Assembly: GCA_928212115.1 (NCBI GenBank)
Contig: CAKMRJ010003334.1
Coordinates: 101,883,237 to 101,947,236 of the forward strand
DNA: 64,000 nucleotides
Source: Lactuca virosa
Taxonomy: Eukaryota; Streptophyta; Magnoliopsida; Asterales; Asteraceae
Reading direction: 5' to 3'
Below the pieces are notes generated by a model, which did no database searches, was not told the DNA's origin, and saw nothing but the letters and a program-made list of their open reading frames with translations. This document shows, in pieces, positions 35,401-47,085 of this stretch. Position numbers and translations under genes: made by a program. Position 1 is the stretch's first letter; every line of letters begins with the position of its first letter.

Positions 35401-38400
35401 GACGAATGGTACATAGACAGTGGCTGCTCGCGTCACATGACAGGAAGGAGGGAAGACTTGAGGGAGTTTTGGTCCCTTAAGGATGGTGGATGTGTGAAGT
35501 ATGGAAATAATTCATTTGGCACAATCAAAGGATATGGAATGATAACCAACAGAGACTTCACAATTCAAAAAGTGGCTTATGTGGAACGGTTGCAGCACAA
35601 CCTCATCAGCGTATCTCAATTGGTTGTGGGAACCGGTTTGAAAGTTTCATTCGATGATGAGGGATCAGAAATAGTTGAGAAGCAATCCAAAAGAGTTCTG
35701 TTGAAGTTTGAACGCAAGGGAGAGATGTATCCTTTAAATCTCAACCCAATTCGAGGAAAACCAGCAATATGCCTGCTGTCAAAGGCGAACTCTGATGAAA
35801 ACTGGTTATGGCATCGACGCCTATCGCACCTGAACTTCAAAGACATTAATAAGTTGGTGCTTGGTGATCATGTTCGAGGCCTTCCTCTTCTCAAGTTTGA
35901 TAAGGAACATTTTATGTGCAGCGTGCGAGATGGGCAAACAAAGCAGAAAGAGCCATCCTACACGTATCAATACAAAGATTGTTGAAGCTCTTGAACTTCT
36001 GCATATTGACTTATGTGGACCTTCGGATATCGAAAGCTTCGGTGGTAGTAAGTTCATTCTTGTCATAGTAGATGATTTTTCACGCTTCACCTGGGTTTTC
36101 TTTCTTAAACAGAAATCATACGCGACTCCCAAGTTGAAGGCGTTTATCAAGCAAGTGGAACTGCAGCTGCGAAAGCTGGTGAGGAATATTAGAAGCGACA
36201 ATGGGCTTGAATTCAAGAATAAAGATTTTGAGGATTTTCTGGCTGAAAACGGGATATCTCATAACTTCTCGGCCCCCTATACACAACAACAGAATGGAAT
36301 TGTTGAAAGACAAAACCGTTCCTTGTGTGAGGCAGCCCGAACCATGCTAAGCTTCGCTTCTCTTCAGCTATACTTCTGGGCCGATGTAGTTGCAACCGCG
36401 TGCTATACTCAGAACCGTTCCTTACTTAACAAGCGATTCTCCATCACTCCGTATGAGATTCTGAACAATCGAAAACCCAACGTTAAGTTTTTCCATGTGG
36501 TCGGTTCAAGGTGCTTCATTTTCAAATCCAAAGAGAACCGAAACAAGTTTGACGTCAAAGCCGATGAAAGGAATTTTTCTTGGTTATTCACTCACTTCAA
36601 AGGCATACAGGGTTTTGAATAAATGCTCCAAACGTATTGAAGAAACATACTATGTAACCTTTGATGACAACTACATGAAGAAAGTTCAAAGAAGCGAAAG
36701 TACCTTTTGGGGGAAATATTTCCTGAATCAGGACAAGTCTCGGTTCCTATTTCCAACTTGTTTGAAGAGTACATAAGGCTATTTGATGAACCAGAAAAGG
36801 ATGTACACTCAGAGGCGAAAGCAGCAGACAACAAAATCGACAATCTGAAAAAGATCATTGATGAAGCTGCAAAAGAAATGGAAAATGAACCTCCTAAACC
36901 GACTGGTGGTCAACCCTCAACTGACCCTCCAAACAACAGCTCAACGTTCAAGGGGGAGGGTTCATCTGTACCAAAAACAACTGATAGTCCAGTCGAGGGG
37001 GAGAATCCAACTCCAATCCCAACCAATGATAGTCCAATCGAGGGGGAGAATCCAACTCCAACAGAGGAGGAGAATCCTGAACCTGACAAGGGTTACGCTT
37101 CGCCTTTTGAGGGGGAGAATGAGAATACAAATGACGAAGGTGATCAATCAGAACTTGAAGAAGAGGTAAATGCAGAGTTGGATCCTGCCTATGACCCTAA
37201 TTACCCTCCTCTAACGAAATGGACTAAGGATCATCCCAAAGCACAAATTACTGGTGAATCATCTGAGCGAGTTCTCACACGTTCTCAATTGAAAGCGAAA
37301 CAAACTGCATTATTCTCTAATGTTGAATTTTGTATGTTTAATTCGTTTGTCTCCAAAATCGAACCGAAGACGGTTAATGCTGCACTTGATCACGCTGATT
37401 GGGTACAAGCAATGCAAGATGAACTCCATGAGTTTGAACATAATCGAGTTTAACGGTTGATTCCCACTCCAAAGGATGCTTCAGTGGTCGACTTAAAACC
37501 TGGTCTTCAGGAATAAGTTGGATAAAGAGGGTAACGTCATACGCAATAAGGCTCGGTTGGTGGTGAAGGGATATTGCCAAGAAGAGGGGATTGACTATGA
37601 GGAGACCTTCGCTCCTGTAGCAAGGTTGGAATCAGTTAGAATCTTTCTGGCATATGCTGCTCATAAAAACTTCGAAGTTTTCCAAATGGACGTGAAATGT
37701 GCTTTCTTAAATGGAGAACTAGAAGAAACGGTGTATGTTGAGCAACCACCTGGGTTCGTGAACGAGAAATACCCTGATCATTGCTATGTGTTGGATAAAG
37801 TTGTATATGGTCTGAAGCAAGCACCAAGGGCCTGGTATGAAACTTTAACTCGCTTTCTTAAAATGTCAAAATTCAAGCAAGGTTGGTTGACGAAAGAAAG
37901 AAGGCGAACATCTAATGATAGTTCAGATTTATGTCGATGACATCATCTTCGGCTCCACGAATCCTAGCTTAACGGCTGAATTTAGGAAGTTGATGGAGAC
38001 TAAATTTGAAATGAGCGCAATGGGTCCGATTAATTTTTTCCTTGGTTTGAATATAAGACAGGGTCCAGAAGAATTTTTTATCAACCAGGAGGCCTACACG
38101 AAGAACTTGCTGGCGAAATTCGGTATGACGGGAGATTCGAAGGTAAAGGTTCCCATGGCGTTTGGCACAAAGTTAACACCATCTCAGGAAAAACCTGTCG
38201 TTGACGTAACACTCTATCGTCAAATGATAGGGTCTCTTATGTATCTAACAGCTAGTAGACCATACATTATGATTTCTGTTTGTTATTGTGCCAGGTTTCA
38301 AGCAAATCCAAGAGAACCTCACATGGTGGCAGTGAAAAATATTTTCCGTTATCTGAAGCGAACCTCTTCTCTCGGTCTTTGGTACCCTGCTAGATCCGGA

Positions 38401-38907
38401 TTCTTTGTTCAAGCCTTTTCTGACGCCGATCTTGGAGGATGCGGTCTGGACCGAAAGAGCACAACTGGAGGATGCCAATTCCTTGATGGTAAACTTGTAA
38501 GCTGGCAGTCCAAGAAGCAAACCTGTGTGTCTCTTTCAACAGCCGAAGCTGAGTACATAGCTGCAGCATCCTGTACCTCACAAGTGATATGGATACAAAG
38601 CCAACTAAGAGACTACGGACTGAGTATGAAGAAAATACCTCTCTATTGTGACTCAGAAAGTGCGATAAGAATATGTCACAATCCAGTGCAACACTCAAAG
38701 ACAAAGCATATTGCACTAAGATACCATTTCATCAAGGACCATGTAGAAGATGGGAACGTGGAAGTACATTTCGTTCGGTCCTCTGATCAACTGGCTGACA
38801 TCTTCACTAAAGCCTTACCAGAAGCAAGCTTCAATAAAATTTTACAAGGTTTGGGAATGATGGAAGCAGAGTCGGTACCGAACCCTCAAACCTCTCTAAA
38901 ATTTTAG
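35401..38907 (+). pseudogene. pol: copia pol of B: protease, integrase, RT, RNase H, frameshifted
   Basis: Protease WYIDSGCSRHMTG (about 35407) is intact. Pre-integrase WLWHRRLSHLNF (about 35800) is followed by a frameshift near 35.9 kb. Integrase has LHIDLCGPS, RSDNGLEF and NGIVERQNR with acidic residues kept. Shifts near 36.57, 36.72 and 37.45-37.51 kb break the integrase-RT linker, which holds PPT-like repeats. RT shows ARLVVKGYCQEEGIDYEETFAPVARLES and MDVKCAFLNGEL; a small loss near 37.89 kb precedes QIYVDDIIFGSTN. RNase H (SDADLGG, STAEAEYIAAA, KTKHIALRYHFI) is open to the stop at 38905. RT to RNase H from 37915 is undamaged for 330 codons. Confidence 0.92.
36947..37118 (+). repeat. four PPT-like 'gaGGGGGAGa' units inside the B pol linker
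   Basis: (A/G)AGGGGGAG(A/G) occurs at about 36950, 36996, 37041 and 37109; the second and third copies share 'cgagggggagaatccaac' with a 45-bp spacing. They encode an EGEN(P)-type acidic Pro/Thr-rich repeat. Another 'caagggggagaag' lies at about 42868 in the accessory ORF. They resemble the true PPT at 43978-43989. Confidence 0.85.
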
Positions 38908-38910
38908 ACA

Positions 38911-39095
38911 AGCGAAATAGAGCGAACGCTCGGTCTATTTCGGTTCCGGATTTTTCGGGAACCGAAATGAACCGAACGCTCGGTCTATTTCGGCTCCATA
39001 TTTTCGGGAACCGAAATGAACCGAACGCTCGGTCTATTTCGGCTCCGGAATTTTAGGGAACCGAAATGAACCGAACGCTCGGCTTATTTCGCTTC
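38911..39095 (+). repeat. four tandem ~50-bp hairpin units between pol and the accessory ORF
   Basis: The core CGAACGCTCGGTCTATTTCG recurs at 38923, 38973 and 39022, and with one change at 39072. Each unit can fold: GGAACCGAAAT pairs with ATTTCGG(C/T)TCC, enclosing CCGA-ACGC-TCGG. The array starts within 5 bases of the pol stop codon. Confidence 0.9.
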
Positions 39096-40655
39096 ATTCT
39101 TTTAAGGTTTGGTTTCGGCTGTATAGTTTGTAAACTCATTTTTAAATCTTTTTCTTGTCTATTTTCTCTTTTATTTTTGTTCCAAGAGTGTTTAGTATTA
39201 ATTTCATTTTGTTTATTTTTCTGTTTTCATTATTTTTCAAAACTTCAAAAATCCAAAAATATTTTTTCTGTTTTTATTATTTTTCAGAAAATTCAAAATT
39301 CCAAAAGATTTTATCTTTTATTTTTTCTCTTATTATTTTTTTTGTTTTGTTGTGTTTGTTTTGTTTGTGTGGTTTGTTTGTTTGCTTATTCTCTTTGCTA
39401 GGTACCAAGTACATCATTGCTACATAAATTGGAGGTAGGGCAGGTATGATTATTTTGATATGAACTAGTTAAGTGTCCCTAGAAGCATGCTGCTGCATGT
39501 AGACCGAAGCCTCTAAGACTAGGAGCAAGGCCTTAATGATTCGATCTATACCTCTCGTTTCTTCCCAATCAGGCTGATAAATCCACTCAAGTCATGAGCT
39601 ACCTTACTCTTCTCAAATGAGTTAAGAGTTTTCTGCTTTGTCACGTTTAAATAGCAGAGGTACTTTCGGTTCCTAAACCACCTCTTTTACATTCTCCATC
39701 AACTTTCTCAGATATTACCACTGAGGTTTATGGTTACACAAAATCTGTGTTTATGATCTTAGATGCGTATACCACGTGCTAAGTGAGACCCAAAATCCAA
39801 TACCAATAATGAATTGACGGTGAATATTAATATTCAAGATCTCACTTGTTACCTAACGAAATCTCATTTTATTTTTTGAGTGGTCTTTTATGAAATTGTC
39901 TAACACCAAGGCATTTCTTCCCAAAAAGATCCAGTTTGTTTTTTGTTTTGAGATTTTTATAACATCTTTAGTCACAACAAATTATATCCAACCTACTTGT
40001 TCAATAGACCACATCGGTCTCACAAGTACTTCATCCAACGTTCCGTCTTATGTTAAGAATCGATGTTCGGTTGAAGAAAAGCCACCCTTTAAACTATTAT
40101 TTAAAAGAAGCCTTTCGATGTTTCTTTACAAACACTCGATCGTATTTTCTCGGGGAACCACGCAAGCACTTTAAGTTTATCTTGACTTTGAAGGAAGAGA
40201 TTCTTGCCCGAAATCATCTGCTTTATGTCTTATTAAAGACATCACTCACATCTTATACACATTTTGCTTTATTTCTTTATTTTTGGCACACTCTTACACG
40301 GAAATACTTTATGATTTTCCAAAATTCTGGTTGATGTTCCTTATGGCTCGTTTAAAGTTTCTTTTAGGCGAAAGTGAATTTGAAAAGACGATATGTGGAT
40401 AAGATTTTGGACGTGTGAATTTGAACAGTTCCTAAACCCACGCTTGATGACGTCTATCTGGGGTAACCAACCTGTCACATCGCGCTTTTTCAGGCGACGT
40501 TTCAGTGATCGTATCATCATCACGAAGATACTTTCTCTCTCCTGGCAACGGTATATAAAGGGTTTCTCGCACCAAATGTACCTTCTTACCTTCTTCAAAC
40601 TCTCTCAAATACACAAGGCGATCTGCAACTGTTCATCTTCATCCTTATATCAACA
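39096..40655 (+). other. non-coding spacer of B between pol and accessory ORF
   Basis: 39120-39400 is a strongly T-rich tract ending 'ctctttgctag/gtacc', which could act as a 3' splice site for a spliced accessory-ORF RNA. ORFs across it are Phe/Leu-rich only because of base composition. 39400-40550 holds no recognised gene. Confidence 0.5.
40551..40560 (+). promoter_or_regulatory. TATA-like box about 100 bp upstream of the B accessory ORF
   Basis: GTATATAAAG, followed by a CT-rich stretch and 'atacacaagg' before the ATG at 40656. It could be an internal promoter for the accessory gene or a remnant of a captured gene promoter. Confidence 0.45.
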
Positions 40656-43600
40656 ATGGCGGAATCATCATCTGTTCAAGATCAAACTGCTTCATCATCA
40701 TTGCTTGTGATCAAACCTAATCAGAACTTGATCATTCAACTGAACCCCTTTTTGTATGATTCGTACATGCTCCACGTTGTTGAATGTCTCAAGTACTCTC
40801 CTCTTGTTATCGCACTCACGCAGGTGGAATCTGTTCCAATGTCTCTGCTATCACAGGTGTATTCTACTGCGTCTTACGACAAGAACAAGGAGAGGATCTA
40901 TTTTCAAATCTTCTCTCACAAGGCATCAATTTCGAAAGGGCGATTATGTTCCCTGTTAAAGCTTGTCGTCGATGCTTCTGTTATCTCTCCTGATTTCGTC
41001 ACCACAACCCAGCTGTTTACAATGCTTTATGAGATGGGGTACACTGATGTTCTTACCATAGTGACGAAGTTTAAGAAATCGTGTTTGCCGCCGCAATGGA
41101 ATGGGTTACTTACTCTTATCAACAAGGGTTTAGCGGAGAGGGTTGTTGGGTCAGATGGTACCAGTAAGGGTTTTCTGACCATTCTCTATGGCTTCTACAA
41201 TGGCATTAACCTCGATTATGAGTCGATTATTTGGTCGCAACTGGTGCAAAGTCTCAACACATCGACGAGACATCCAGAGATTTCTTGTGGTCGTTTCTGG
41301 ACCATCGTCACCCGAAGGGCCATTGACACTTTACAGATTCCAGTCATGAAGGATGCATTGGTCTCCTCTGTGGCTACTTTTCATACGAAAAAGATCATCT
41401 TCTCAGATGCCACCAAGTTCTCTCACAATGGTTCAATACCTCAAACAATGTACAGGTGTGTGTCAAGCGAAAGTAAAGTGATGGCTGACTACCGAAAGCT
41501 TACTCCCAAAGGACCAAGAGAACTGACTCCTGAACAGCAAGCTGCTTTAGATGCTGTGGAGAAGCCAGCCAAGCGAGGAAAAAGGGCAGATACCAAGAAA
41601 GTGGCAACCGAAGGTCCTTCGTCTAAGCCTGTCAAGTCTAAAAAGCGAAAGGCTGAAAAGGCTGATTCTTCGGCTCCAAAGAAAGTTAAGAAGATGGCAA
41701 GAAAATCTAAAAGTCCCTCTCCTTCAATATCAGAACATGATGAGGAGCGATCGGCAGATGAGGAAGAAGAAGTTCAGCATCATGGTTCACCAAGAGGTAA
41801 TACACCTCCTCGTTCTCCAACTCCTACTGAACAACTTCATGACAAGATTCCAACTCCTCCTCCATCTCCACCGAAAACTACTGTTCCAGTTTCGGTTGCT
41901 CCCATTCCACCACCTCCTACATCTCAAACCACCACTTCTGTGCCACCACCACCACCAGTTAGTACCATACCAATCTCTACCACTCCTTTACCACCTCCTA
42001 TCTTTTCACAAGCAACTACCACCACTACAACCGAACCTCCTGTTACATCCAAACCTCTTTCACCCTCACCCTCAACTGATTCTGGTGATACTCTCGGTGG
42101 TGACAATTTGAGTTTGACTCAAACTATTACAGTCCTTATCGACTTCCCACTGATGAAGATGAAGATGCTCCTGTCACCAGACAACAAGTGCAGAGTCTAG
42201 ATGAAAAGCTTGATCAATTGCTTGCCTCTACTAAGACGTATAACGATGTTGTGCTCAAGGCTTTTCTGGACACCGCTTTTGAGCAGTATACAGGGGCCAT
42301 TGACAAATCAACGAAGGCAGTTGAAGCATCAACATCTTCTTGCCAAAAGGCTACAACTGAAGTTGCAGAACTTATTCACAGTTCCAAGATTTTTCTTGAA
42401 TCCCTCAAGGGTCATGCTGATTCGAATGCAGCTAAAGTGAACGCTTCAGTTGACTCTCTATCAAAGTCACTTCAAGAGGAGCAAGCCAAATTCGAGAATG
42501 TTCGTTCTTCAATTCAAGCTGAGAACACTTCTCTTCTTAGCTCAGTGAATTCTCGTCTTGAAACACTCCATGCTGATTTAGCAAAGGAGAGCGCATTAAG
42601 GGAGGATCTTGCTCGTCAAACCTCTACCATTGAAGTCCAGAAGGTTCAATTGGCTCAAGCTGAGGGAGATTTCATTGTTGAAGACTGAGCGTGCTGTTTT
42701 CCGGAGTTGTGCTGGTGATGTTCAGAATATGCTAAACAATGTTCTTAGTGCTCATGATCCAATTCTTACGCTGACCATCCGGACTCACCTGACTTCCAAG
42801 CTTCTTCCTGCCCTTGCACTTTTACATGAAATGAAGGGTGTTTCGGAGCGATTCGTACCTCCAAAACAAGGGGGAGAAGGTGTTCAGACAACTCAACCGA
42901 AAGTCACTGTCAAAAAAGAACCGAAGGGTAATGAAGCTTCGGGTTGAAGAAGAAACAATTGCCGATGCCCTGAAACGGAAGAAAAGGGATAAGGAGTTGG
43001 ATGAAACCCTTCGGGTTGCAAAGGAAGCAGAAGAGAGGGAGCGAAAGAACAAGGAAGAGCAAGATGCCTTAATTTGCAAAAAGGCCTTGTTTCCTCCTTG
43101 GACTAGGGAAACGCTCATCAAAGAAGCGATAGAGTTTCCAAGCGTGTACTGGCTGGAACCTGTAGCTTCGTTTGATTGTGAGAATTCGAGGGACTCACAG
43201 TTTGATATGCCTATAACACGAAAGGCATTTACTTTTCACTGCTTTGATTCAATTGTTCAAGTTCCCTCACCTCACCCTCAAGTTGATCGTGAACTTATCG
43301 ATTTTTATCTCAAGTTCGGTCAGCCTCAGTACCTGACTTGGAGTGCACAAAAGATTATAACAGTCAAGGTGCTGAAACCTTCGCCTGCAAGGAAGTTTGT
43401 TAATGTCAATTTCAAAATAACCCAAGGTTCAGACAACTCGGTTTCTGTTATTTCCCTGGAAGATCTTCCTAACTTGAATCTCCTGGAGATTGGATTCTTG
43501 TTGTTCAACATATTTCTCACTAATGCGAAGGAGTATGAGCCGATCCTAGATCATCTGAAGAGGATGTTGGCTTCCTATATCCATGAAGTTGCTGCAATGG

Positions 43601-43974
43601 ATCAGGAGATTGCTAAAGTTTTGAAGAAGAAACCAACTGTCAAGCCAACTACAAAACCTGGAGATGTGAACAAGATGAATATGGGTCAAATTGATTCTAC
43701 ACATCTCACAGTGATGTTCACAAGAGGCGAAGCTAACAGATTTCTTTTCGCTCTTGTTGATAAGCATTTGTTCTCAACTGACTGCTTGGAGCATATAATC
43801 AATATTATCCATCGATGCAAGCAAAACACTAAGTCAAAACAAGAAGAACTTCACGAACATGCTTCGGTGGTATATCACTTTTCGTCATACTCTACTGGCC
43901 ATTATACCGAAGGTGTTCAAGACTGTCAAGAAGTCTTCTATAGCTCAACCGAACTGAGCTCTCGGCTCCATTGA
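40656..43974 (+). pseudogene. accessory ORF of B (about 1,100 codons, three frameshifts)
   Basis: Sense-strand gene lying after pol and ending 4 bases before the PPT, where dicot Sireviruses carry an env-like ORF. Start MAESSSVQDQ at 40656 ('caacaATGgc'). Residues 1-270 form a helical domain I cannot name (NPFLYDSYMLHVVECL, SKGFLTILYGFYNGINLDYE). Residues 290-360 are Lys-rich with nuclear-signal-like runs (AKRGKRAD, KSKKRKAEK), followed by a Ser/Pro/Thr-rich stretch. A frameshift near 42.12 kb leads to a coiled coil (SLDEKLDQLL to about 42670); shifts near 42.67 and 42.95 kb follow. The C-terminal part contains FPSVYWLEPV and FYLKFGQPQYLTW. No signal peptide or membrane anchor is seen, so a true envelope role is unlikely. 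The C-terminal half aligns in order with the ORF of element D. Confidence 0.8.
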
Positions 43975-43977
43975 CGC

Positions 43978-43989
43978 AAAGGGGGAGAT
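43978..43989 (+). other. polypurine tract of B
   Basis: AAAGGGGGAGAT directly before the 3' LTR. Confidence 0.92.
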
Positions 43990-44299
43990 TGTTGGGTATT
44001 TTATGTTGCGTCATGGGCTTAGTTTTGTATATCCGAATTGGGCCTGTCCATCTGTTATTATTAATTAGGGTTAAGTTATAAATAGTGCATGCATGTATGC
44101 CTTAGAAATGGTCGTCATTATTATTATTCTTGCTTTATAACCCAAAACACCTCTACAGTCAAAGTTCTTAATCGAGCTCTTCTGAGGTGTTAAAGCTTAA
44201 TCATTCGACATCAGTTAAACCATTCTTGTGTTCTTCATTACGTCATTTATTGTTTTTCTGCTTAGAATCTATCGATCCTACTAGAACTTTGTTCTAACA
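43990..44299 (+). repeat. 3' LTR of B (310 bp)
   Basis: TGTTGGGTATTT...GTTCTAACA, equal in length to the 5' copy and followed by the TSD catac. Confidence 0.95.
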
Positions 44300-44304
44300 C
44301 ATAC

Positions 44305-45240
44305 TACTCATAGGAAATGACATCCCAACTCTGCAGGAAGTTAAGTCCTGGCTTGGGAAGTGTTTCGCTATGAAGGACCTTGGAGAAGCTGTCTATATCC
44401 TAGGGATAAGGATTTTGAGAGACACGAGTAAGAGACTAATTTGACTTAGTCAGAGTACCTACTTGGATAAGGTGCTGAGTAGGTTCAACATGCAGAATTC
44501 CAAGAAAGGAGAGTTACCGATCCAGAGTAACGCTAGATTGAGTAAGACTCAGAGCCCGAGTACAGAGGCTGAGATAGCAGAGATAGGTTGAGTATCGTAT
44601 GCTCCGCTGTAGGCTCGATCATGTATGCTATGACTTGTACTCATCCTGACGTGGCCTTTGCATTGAGCATGGTCAGCAGATATCAGGGGAACCCTGACAA
44701 TGCTCACTGGACTGTGGTAAAGAACATTATCAAGTACCTGCGGAGGACTAAGGACTGGGTCCTTACCCTCGGTGGGAGTGATGACTTGAGAGTAGTAGGG
44801 TATAGTGATGCTAGCTTTCAGACAGATAGGGATAATTTCCGCTCTCAGCCAGGCTGGGTCTTTACCTTAAACGGAGGAGCAATTACTTGGAAAAGTTCCA
44901 AGCAGGAGACAGTGGCTGATTCAACTTGCGAATCTGAGTATATAGCGGAAAGCGAGGCAGCAAAAGAGGCTATATAGATAAAGAACTTCATTGGAGGCCT
45001 TGGAGTTGTACCATCTATAAAGGAGCCTATGGAGATTTTTTGTGACAGTGAAAGTGCAGTTGCCTTAGCCAAGGAACCAAGGGATCACGGAAGATCCAGA
45101 CACATCGACAGAAAATACCATTTCATTAGACATCGAATAGAAGAAGGACTCCTCGTGGCAAAAAGGGTATCATCGGATGAGAACCCACCAGATCCTCTCA
45201 TGAAGGGGACTGAGTAGGGTTAAGCTTCTTCAGCATGCGA
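44305..45240 (+). pseudogene. pol: copia pol of A, second part: RT end and RNase H
   Basis: It resumes A's pol right after the B target duplication: LLIGNDIPTL, MKDLGEAVYILGIRIL, then SIMYAMTCTHPDVAFALSMVSRYQGNP and RNase H with GYSDASFQTD, STCESEYIAESEAAKEAI and RHIDRKYHFIRHRIEEGL. A stop at about 44442 replaces an Arg-like position, a frame slip lies near 44.57-44.59 kb, a stop at 44975 replaces the Trp of AIW, and stops at about 45215 end the protein early. The H copy has the same domains, which confirms the order. Confidence 0.9.
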
Positions 45241-46136
45241 GGCGCATAGGGCTAAAGGATGATATTAGTTTTGGAAATTAGATAGCTTTGAAATTTGTAA
45301 AGTGTAATTGACATTTAATGATAAATAAAAGTTGTTGTTTACTTATAAGTAAAGTGTTGCTATCTTCTGTCAATTGTTTAATATCATTTCATTTTGCATG
45401 TTTTAACTTCCAGAATAATTATGTTATGGTATATCATATTATTCAAACTCTCCATAGTTGGTCATATGTTAGAAGTAGATATGAATCAAGACTGTCATGA
45501 GTTGGCTTGTAGATGTCTAAGATGTTGGACATAGCAAGAGGTGCTCCAACACTCATGAATGCTCAGAAGTTCTGAGTGTTTGATTCAACCCACGCTCACT
45601 TGTATCACTTCATGGAATTTATCTCGAGTGATCGTGAGACGGTAATATCATATAAGTCTTCAAACCTAGAGATATGAGTTGTTGACTATGAGTTGGTTAT
45701 ACATTGATTGTACGAAAACGCATTGGTAACTCGATGTTATAAAATGTGCCTTTGTGTATAATTCAACAAGTAGTAGAACAAGCATATGAGTCGAAGTTTA
45801 TTTGTTCCTTCTTACATTAGAAGCGATATTTGGGCCCCTCGATGATTTTGTTTTGACCTATGTATCGGGCCCAGTCAGAACTAAATTGATGTGTTCAATT
45901 AAGTTCTATGTAAAACAAATCAGAAATCGGTAAACCAACTGCTGGACAATAAGTACGACATTGTTCCATGTATTTTTCCGACTGATATCTAGAACAGAGG
46001 ATTATATGATCACTTGTCTTAAATGACGTATCATCAGCATCTCAGTTCCACGAGACCTTGAAGAGCTACGATTGTTGATCGGTTCATGAAGTCATTCTTT
46101 GCAGTTATAGTTATTAGACTTATCCAATTGGGAGAC
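45241..46136 (+). other. 3' untranslated region and PPT of A
   Basis: No coding. It shares blocks with H's 3' UTR in inverted orientation. The last bases 'ccaattgggagac' (46124-46136) before TGTTGGATTAGG are the PPT region, one change away from H's AAGTGGGAGAC. Confidence 0.7.
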
Positions 46137-46913
46137 TGTTGGATTAGGTGTCTAAGTTCATAACTATTTTTGGAATGTACTTGACCCGGTTGGCATGGTC
46201 CATTTGGGTTGCATGGCATTGCAACACTTGGATAGACTAAATAAGAGAAAGGACACTTATGGTTTATTAATATATTATAAGTTCTAATATATTAATAATA
46301 TTATTTAATTAGTATTGATAAAGAATTAATTTAGAATTAATTTGGTGATTAAAAGGAGACTAATAAAAGATATGGGGTTGATTGCATAAATCATCTATTC
46401 TTTTATAGTGGGCTAATGATCCATGGTTTATTGAATTGGGATAAAACCCATAAGGTGATACATGGATAGTCCATGGAGGTTATAAACCCATGGATCATGG
46501 AATATGGAAAGCCATGTCAAATAGGGTTTACATGTTGTAACCCTACTTGTGACACAACTATAAAAGGACCCCATGACTAGCAAAATCGGCACAAATAAGA
46601 AGAGAACTAGAGGGCTAGCCGATTTTGAGTGTTAGTGAACTTCTCTCAAGGTTATTCCAAGAGTTGTGGTGTTGTGTGAGACATTTGAGGCATCACACTT
46701 GAGGCGCTAGTCTCACAAGGTTCTCAAGGAATCCAAGCAACAAAAGGTATGTTCTTCTACTAGTGTTTTATGATTCAAGTACCTCATAACATGCTAGTTA
46801 GGAAGTAAACCTTGGAAAATTATTATTTGCATGTATCTTAGAGAAAACATAGATCCAAGGTTTCTAGGGTTGCATGTACACCATAGGAGTGTTAGAATGT
46901 GCAAAACCCATCA
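46137..46913 (+). repeat. 3' LTR of A (777 bp)
   Basis: TGTTGGATTAGG...AAACCCATCA, followed by gatcc, the second TSD copy. Confidence 0.93.
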
Positions 46914-47085
46914 GATCCATCATGAGACTTTCCTTTGTGATTCTTAGAGGGAGCTGTCCTCTTTTCCCCCTTCCCATGTCCAATAGCTAGGATTGGGGCA
47001 GTAGCAATAGGAGTGGATACGATAGCTTTGTCTTTGAGTCCACTTTCAGCAGTTCTTAATAGACCTTGAAGTTTGCTAAAGGTGA
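46914..47085 (-). pseudogene. gag: H gag, middle fragment between insertions A and C
   Basis: Minus-strand reading gives FSKLQGLLRTAESGLKDKA, then a Lys/Ser-rich basic tail, the counterpart of A's SKLQGLLKTTESGLKGKS. It joins 52554 on one side (KEEVT) and 28063 on the other. It is only 172 bp but unambiguous. Confidence 0.9.

Larger units (their letters stand above)
33465..44299 (+). mobile_element. copia element B (10,835 bp), Sirevirus-like, with accessory ORF; nested in A
   Basis: Two 310-bp LTRs, PBS, gag, pol, hairpin repeats, a long accessory ORF and PPT. The TSD catac is perfect (33460-33464 and 44300-44304), and removing B restores A's YVDDILLIGN reading. Sirevirus-like traits (SIRE1/Maximus lineage of Ty1/copia) are the pol style (QIYVDDIIFGSTN), the AAAGGGGGAGAT PPT, extra PPT-like copies and a large ORF after pol. 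The very short LTR is atypical of that group. Confidence 0.93.
28064..46913 (+). mobile_element. copia element A, plus strand, inserted in H gag and split by B
   Basis: 5' LTR 28064-28836, PBS, long leader, gag from 30405, pol to 33464, insertion B (33465-44299), pol remainder to about 45240, 3' UTR, PPT, 3' LTR 46137-46913. The flanks are gatca (28059-28063) and gatcc (46914-46918), a TSD with one change. H gag aligns across the junction once A is removed. Confidence 0.92.

Noticed and set aside
38911..39095. CRISPR-like regular repeats
   Set aside because: Units are contiguous and self-complementary with no unique spacers, and the context is a plant retroelement.
39066..39427. Phe/Leu/Cys-rich ORFs that look like membrane proteins after pol of B
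   Set aside because: They are produced by a T-rich tract, overlap in two frames, and begin in the hairpin repeats; a true envelope-like gene is not supported.
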